NCBI GenBank assembly: GCA_021826695.1 | Contig: JAKAYS010000013.1 | Span: forward strand, 1-37,044 | Reading direction: 5' to 3' | DNA: 37,044 nt | Source of the DNA: Acidobacteriota bacterium | GTDB lineage: Bacteria; Acidobacteriota; Terriglobia; Terriglobales; Acidobacteriaceae | Part shown: in pieces, positions 34,302 through 37,044 of the stretch | Layout of the letters: every line of letters starts with the position of its first letter | Numbering within the stretch: position 1 is the stretch's first letter | Notes under the pieces: model-generated | What the model was told of the DNA's origin: nothing | Seen by the model: only the letters and a program-made list of their open reading frames with translations | Databases searched by the model: none | Translations under genes and position numbers: made by a program

Positions 34302-34775
34302 CTAACAGGCGCCTACTGTGGCGGCGACTTCAATCGGCTGGCTTTCCAGGCGCTTGTCCTCTTCGCCCGTACCGGCCAGCAGGAAGGAGTTGGTCTCCGC
34401 GGCCCGACATCGCGCCGTTTCTCCTGCGCCATCGCGTACCACGCTGGTGATGACATAGGAGCAGCCGAACCAGTGGGCTTCCCTCAGGTCCGTCTTCGAC
34501 CACTGCGCTGGATGGTCCGGGTGCGAATGGTAGAAGCCAACGATATCGAGACCCTGCTGCCGCGCCTTGCGTTGAATGTGAATCAATTCCTGCGGTGCAA
34601 TCTGGTAGCGGTTGCGCGCGGAGTCGGTGCGAATGTTCCCGGCGCGCACCGCTTCTACGACCGCATGGACGCCTTTATCCGCATGGCCCAATAGTACGCC
34701 GCAGCATTCATTGGGGTAGGTCTCTTCGCCATGCTGACGAATCGCGTCAAATTGCGCCTGTTCCATACGTAGCAT
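34302..34775 (-). CDS. JAMM/MPN+ (M67) metalloprotease, Mec-like
   Basis: The 157-aa protein has the complete JAMM zinc site: Glu23 in PNECCG and the HxHx7SxxD motif with His83, His85, Ser93 and Asp96. In Mycobacterium the relative Mec releases cysteine from the CysO-cysteine adduct. In the layout here it lies between cysM and the sulfur carrier fusion, so the same role is likely, possibly with an added job of cutting the carrier from the fusion. A strong AGGAGG stands at 34790-34795, about 14 bases before the ATG at 34775. The gene begins 21 bases after the cysM stop. Confidence 0.87.
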   Translation of the reverse strand: MLRMEQAQFDAIRQHGEETYPNECCGVLLGHADKGVHAVVEAVRAGNIRTDSARNRYQIAPQELIHIQRKARQQGLDIVGFYHSHPDHPAQWSKTDLREAHWFGCSYVITSVVRDGAGETARCRAAETNSFLLAGTGEEDKRLESQPIEVAATVGAC

Positions 34776-34796
34776 CGTAAAAATTATTCCTCCTGC

Positions 34797-35768
34797 CTAC
34801 TCTTGCCAAAACCTTTCGCTCAAATATTTATCAGCGGAGTCGCACAAAATGGTCACGATGACTGCTTCTTCACTCTTGGCCGAGCATTCCTCGGCGATGC
34901 GCAACGCCCCCGCGACGGCGGTCGCGGCGGAAACACCTACCAACAGCCCTTCTTCGCGTGGAAGACGACGCGCCATGGCGTAGGCCGTTTCCGTTTCCAT
35001 CTCGATTTTTCGGTCCGCAAGCTGTGCATCGTAAATGCGCGGCACGATGGCGGTCGCCATGTGCTTCAGGCCTTCCAGTCCGTTGAAGGGCGAGTCCGGC
35101 TCAAGAGAAATGCACTGAATGCGCGGATTCAACTCCTTCAGCCGCCGCGTCGCCCCTACAAACGTCCCACTGGTGCCAAGCCCGGCGAGAAAGTGCGTCA
35201 CCCGGCCTTCGGTCTGCCGCCAGATTTCGTTCGCTGTGGTCAGGTAATGCGCGCGCCAATTGTTGTCGTTCGAATATTGGTCGGCGTACCAGTATTTTTC
35301 CGGCCCGCTCGCGGCCAACTCGCGCGCCTTGCGGATGGAACCATCCGTGCCGTCCGCCGGATCGGTCCATAGAATTTCGGCCCCATAAGCCGACAGAATG
35401 CGCTTGCGCTCCGGCGAAACGTTCGACGGCATAATCAGCGTCACCGGGAATTGCAAGGCCGCGCCCAGCATCGCGTAGGCAATGCCGGTATTGCCGCTGG
35501 TAGCGTCGAGCAGGCTCCTACTTTTTGCGCCGCCGAGAAGACCGCGTTCCATGGCGTCGAGGACAATCGCCTTCGCGGCGCGGTCTTTGACGGAGCCACC
35601 GGGATTCACCCATTCCGCTTTGCCGAGAATCTGCACGCCTCGCAGATGGGAGGTCAGCCGCTCCATCCGAACCAGCGGCGTGTTTCCGACGCGATCCAAA
35701 ATGCCGCTGCCCAGCGGATACTGGCTGGCTGTGGGGTCCTTTTCAACGGGTTCGCGAAACGTCAGCAT
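34797..35768 (-). CDS. cysM: PLP-dependent cysteine synthase, CysM type
   Basis: The 323-aa enzyme has the fold-type II cysteine synthase pattern: GNTPLVR at 28-34, NPGGSVKDRAA at 55-65 with Schiff-base Lys61, TSGNTG at 90-95 and GLGTSGT at 196-202. Cysteine synthases of this group take O-acetylserine or O-phosphoserine. The neighbouring sulfur carrier and JAMM genes point to the CysM type that uses carrier-bound thiocarboxylate, as in Mycobacterium tuberculosis. I chose the ATG at 35768; an in-frame TTG at 35786 would add MIGLFR. No strong ribosome binding site is seen for either. Confidence 0.9.
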   Translation of the reverse strand: MLTFREPVEKDPTASQYPLGSGILDRVGNTPLVRMERLTSHLRGVQILGKAEWVNPGGSVKDRAAKAIVLDAMERGLLGGAKSRSLLDATSGNTGIAYAMLGAALQFPVTLIMPSNVSPERKRILSAYGAEILWTDPADGTDGSIRKARELAASGPEKYWYADQYSNDNNWRAHYLTTANEIWRQTEGRVTHFLAGLGTSGTFVGATRRLKELNPRIQCISLEPDSPFNGLEGLKHMATAIVPRIYDAQLADRKIEMETETAYAMARRLPREEGLLVGVSAATAVAGALRIAEECSAKSEEAVIVTILCDSADKYLSERFWQE

Positions 35769-35806
35769 TCTAAAAAGTCCAATCAAGTAAGAAGAATTTT
35801 GTTGCT

Positions 35807-35828
35807 GTCGCCTGGTAGCGACCTACAT
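35807..35828 (-). promoter_or_regulatory. cysM leader: small hairpin and ATG-TAG start-stop
   Basis: Upstream of cysM on the minus strand, an AAGGGA (35833-35838) precedes an ATG directly followed by TAG (35823-35828), and then a 5-base stem GTCGC / GCGAC (35807-35811 and 35818-35822). The frame from the TAG to cysM is open. A start-stop element could modulate cysM translation. The pattern is short and may be chance. The rest of the 238-base gap to the plus-strand gene at 36006 shows nothing I recognise. Confidence 0.25.
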
Positions 35829-36005
35829 TGATTCCCTTACTGGATGCGTTTCCGCACGCAATTCGGTGCAGCCAGGCAAAGAGTTACGGCAACGGTATAC
35901 TTAAAGTGTAGCGTTGCTTGGCTTATAGCAGCAAACCATGCGGCTTGCGCCAGGCCAAATGTTTCCGCACATCTTTCACCAATCCGGAGTGCAACCAAGA
36001 GTCCT

Positions 36006-36443
36006 ATGCGTCAAAAACGTAAACTTCCCGCCAAGACATTTGACAGTGCGCTGGCCTATCTTCGGGCCCACGGATTTGATGTACAAGCGATGCCCGGGGT
36101 CGCAAATCAAATGCAAGTCCGCAAATACGGTTGCGCCACGGTGCTGGGCCGCAGGCCGGATGGCTGCGTTGCTTACATCGTCCGCCCTGGATGTCTAGTG
36201 GGGGGAGAGATCGCCGCCATCGTGGACCGGGGGTATCAGAAATTTTTAACCACCAGCCGGTTGCAGGTGCCCGCAACCGCGGACCATCTCCGCTCGCACC
36301 ATGCATTTACAGAGGAACTCAGCGAGGCCGCAGGTACTCCGGATTATTACAATCTGGCGCTCGGCACGGTGAGCGATCTTTATCTGTACGACCGGGTGAA
36401 GGGTCGCGAACCGGAAGGGAATGCGACGCCGGAAGCGCATTGA
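36006..36443 (+). CDS. Conserved orphan protein of unknown function, 145 aa
   Basis: I know no named domain. The soluble, basic N-terminal segment (MRQKRKLPAKTFDSALAYLRAHGFDV) is followed by a mixed alpha/beta region with VRKYGCATVLGRRPDG, then LVGGEIAAIVDRGYQKFLTTSR and a helical C-terminal half containing DLYLYDRVKGRE. No signal peptide or membrane segment is visible. I chose the ATG at 36006, since upstream in-frame codons (to 35844) encode an unstructured Ala/Cys-rich stretch overlapping the cysM leader. I associate similar proteins with Acidobacteria. It converges on the AraC-family gene with 38 bases between. Confidence 0.72.
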   Translation: MRQKRKLPAKTFDSALAYLRAHGFDVQAMPGVANQMQVRKYGCATVLGRRPDGCVAYIVRPGCLVGGEIAAIVDRGYQKFLTTSRLQVPATADHLRSHHAFTEELSEAAGTPDYYNLALGTVSDLYLYDRVKGREPEGNATPEAH

Positions 36444-36481
36444 GTATTTCTGGACCAACATCTCCCAGAACTCCGGAGGGA

Positions 36482-37044
36482 TCACACCGATCTGGAGGTA
36501 AGCTGCCTTGATCGGCGAAGATCATGTTTCCGCCGCCGATATATCTTTGGCGTTACACCAAATCTTGCCCTGAACCGCCGAGTGAACTCGGAGAGGTCGC
36601 CAAACCCACAGGCAAGCGCCACGTCAAGAACGCTGTTTGAGGTAGTTGTGAGATGTTCTGCAACGAGGACCAGACGTCGACCGAGGATATATCGGTACGG
36701 TGTTTCGCCGACCACACGATGGAACGTCCTGAGAAAATGATAGCGACTCATACCGACTTCCTGCGCCAGCGTGCTGATGGAAAGAGGTTCAGTGAGCCTT
36801 TCCTCGATAACCTTAACGATCTGAGTCATCCGTCGCTCATCCCAAATGCTTACTTTGAAATCGCCGTTGCCGCAGGCCAGCGAGAGGGCTGCTCCCGCAA
36901 TGCGCATAGTGATTTCTTCGCCTGTGCTCCCATCTATGCGATCCGCCAAGGCGCGCACATCCGATAACAACGGGACAAGCTCCTGAATTGGAGGAATACG
37001 ATGCGTTTCGAATCGAGTTCCCTTCACGCGCGGGAGTCCATCCG
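36482..37044 (-). CDS. AraC-family transcriptional regulator (5' end beyond window)
   Basis: The frame is open to the right edge, so the N-terminus is missing; at least 187 residues are seen. The last 110 residues form the double helix-turn-helix DNA-binding domain: SISTLAQEVGMSRYHFLRTFHRVVGETPYRYILGRRL and then VLDVALACGFGDLSEFTRRFRARFGVTPKIYRRR. The preceding part is acidic and helical. An AraC regulator of usual size (about 280-300 aa) would begin roughly 300 bases further right. No target operator is deducible. Confidence 0.85.
   Translation of the reverse strand, partial: DGLPRVKGTRFETHRIPPIQELVPLLSDVRALADRIDGSTGEEITMRIAGAALSLACGNGDFKVSIWDERRMTQIVKVIEERLTEPLSISTLAQEVGMSRYHFLRTFHRVVGETPYRYILGRRLVLVAEHLTTTSNSVLDVALACGFGDLSEFTRRFRARFGVTPKIYRRRKHDLRRSRQLTSRSV

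Noticed and set aside
33723-34694. A 323-codon open frame on the plus strand
   Set aside because: Antisense to the sulfur carrier fusion and JAMM genes; no family features.

Overview
The window looks like a chromosomal segment of a Gram-negative, GC-rich bacterium, most likely an acidobacterium of the Terriglobia/Acidobacteriaceae type. The evidence is lipid A/LPS genes, a BamD-like TPR protein, a class III pantothenate kinase, several small conserved proteins of a kind I associate with Acidobacteriaceae, and short hairpin repeats similar to those scattered in such genomes. The taxonomic call is inference. No rRNA, tRNA, CRISPR array, transposase or integrase was seen, and no gap between genes exceeds about 300 bases.

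Layout. (1) 1-3605, plus strand: the end of a gene (possibly waaA), lpxK, a GT9 heptosyltransferase, an ICMT/PEMT-like membrane methyltransferase and a DUF3108-type exported protein, packed with ATGA overlaps: an envelope/lipid A cluster. (2) 3613-14177, minus strand: a tightly packed run valS, nadC, birA, coaX, a 237-aa orphan, rlmD, comEC, with spacings from a 4-base overlap to 16 bases, followed by a 101-aa orphan. (3) 14268-19838, minus strand: a secreted esterase, a long BamD-like protein overlapping rpe, and a polytopic glycosyltransferase-like protein. (4) 20032-24925, minus strand: a nuclease-dead UvrC-like protein, an FmdB-type zinc ribbon with a serine-rich tail, serA, and a class V aminotransferase that probably works with SerA. 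(5) 24960-26646, plus strand: yqeY, split by an AT-richer two-gene cassette. A broken copy of the start of yqeY lies on the left, and the intact yqeY lies on the right. (6) 26706-32798: rnhA (minus), then an ECF sigma factor, a zinc-finger anti-sigma factor with HEAT repeats, a double-PDZ exported protein, a radical SAM/SPASM-like enzyme and a GT87-like membrane protein (plus). (7) 32802-35768, minus strand: cysM, a JAMM metalloprotease and a three-domain sulfur carrier-MoeB-rhodanese fusion, together a protein-bound-sulfide route to cysteine. (8) 36006-37044: a 145-aa orphan and an AraC-family regulator cut by the window end.

The most unusual item is the cassette at about 25083-26181. It sits between two copies of the first codons of yqeY that share a 29-base perfect core (35 bases with one mismatch). 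The broken yqeY, a 93-aa membrane protein and a 236-aa exported protein are linked by GTGA and ATGA stop/start overlaps, so the cassette appears to be read from the original yqeY promoter and ribosome binding site. Both cassette proteins carry the same asparagine-rich motif just outside the membrane. I do not recognise a described system of this kind. Second is the cysM-JAMM-sulfur carrier fusion locus, where the protease may have to cut the ubiquitin-like carrier free from its own activating enzyme.
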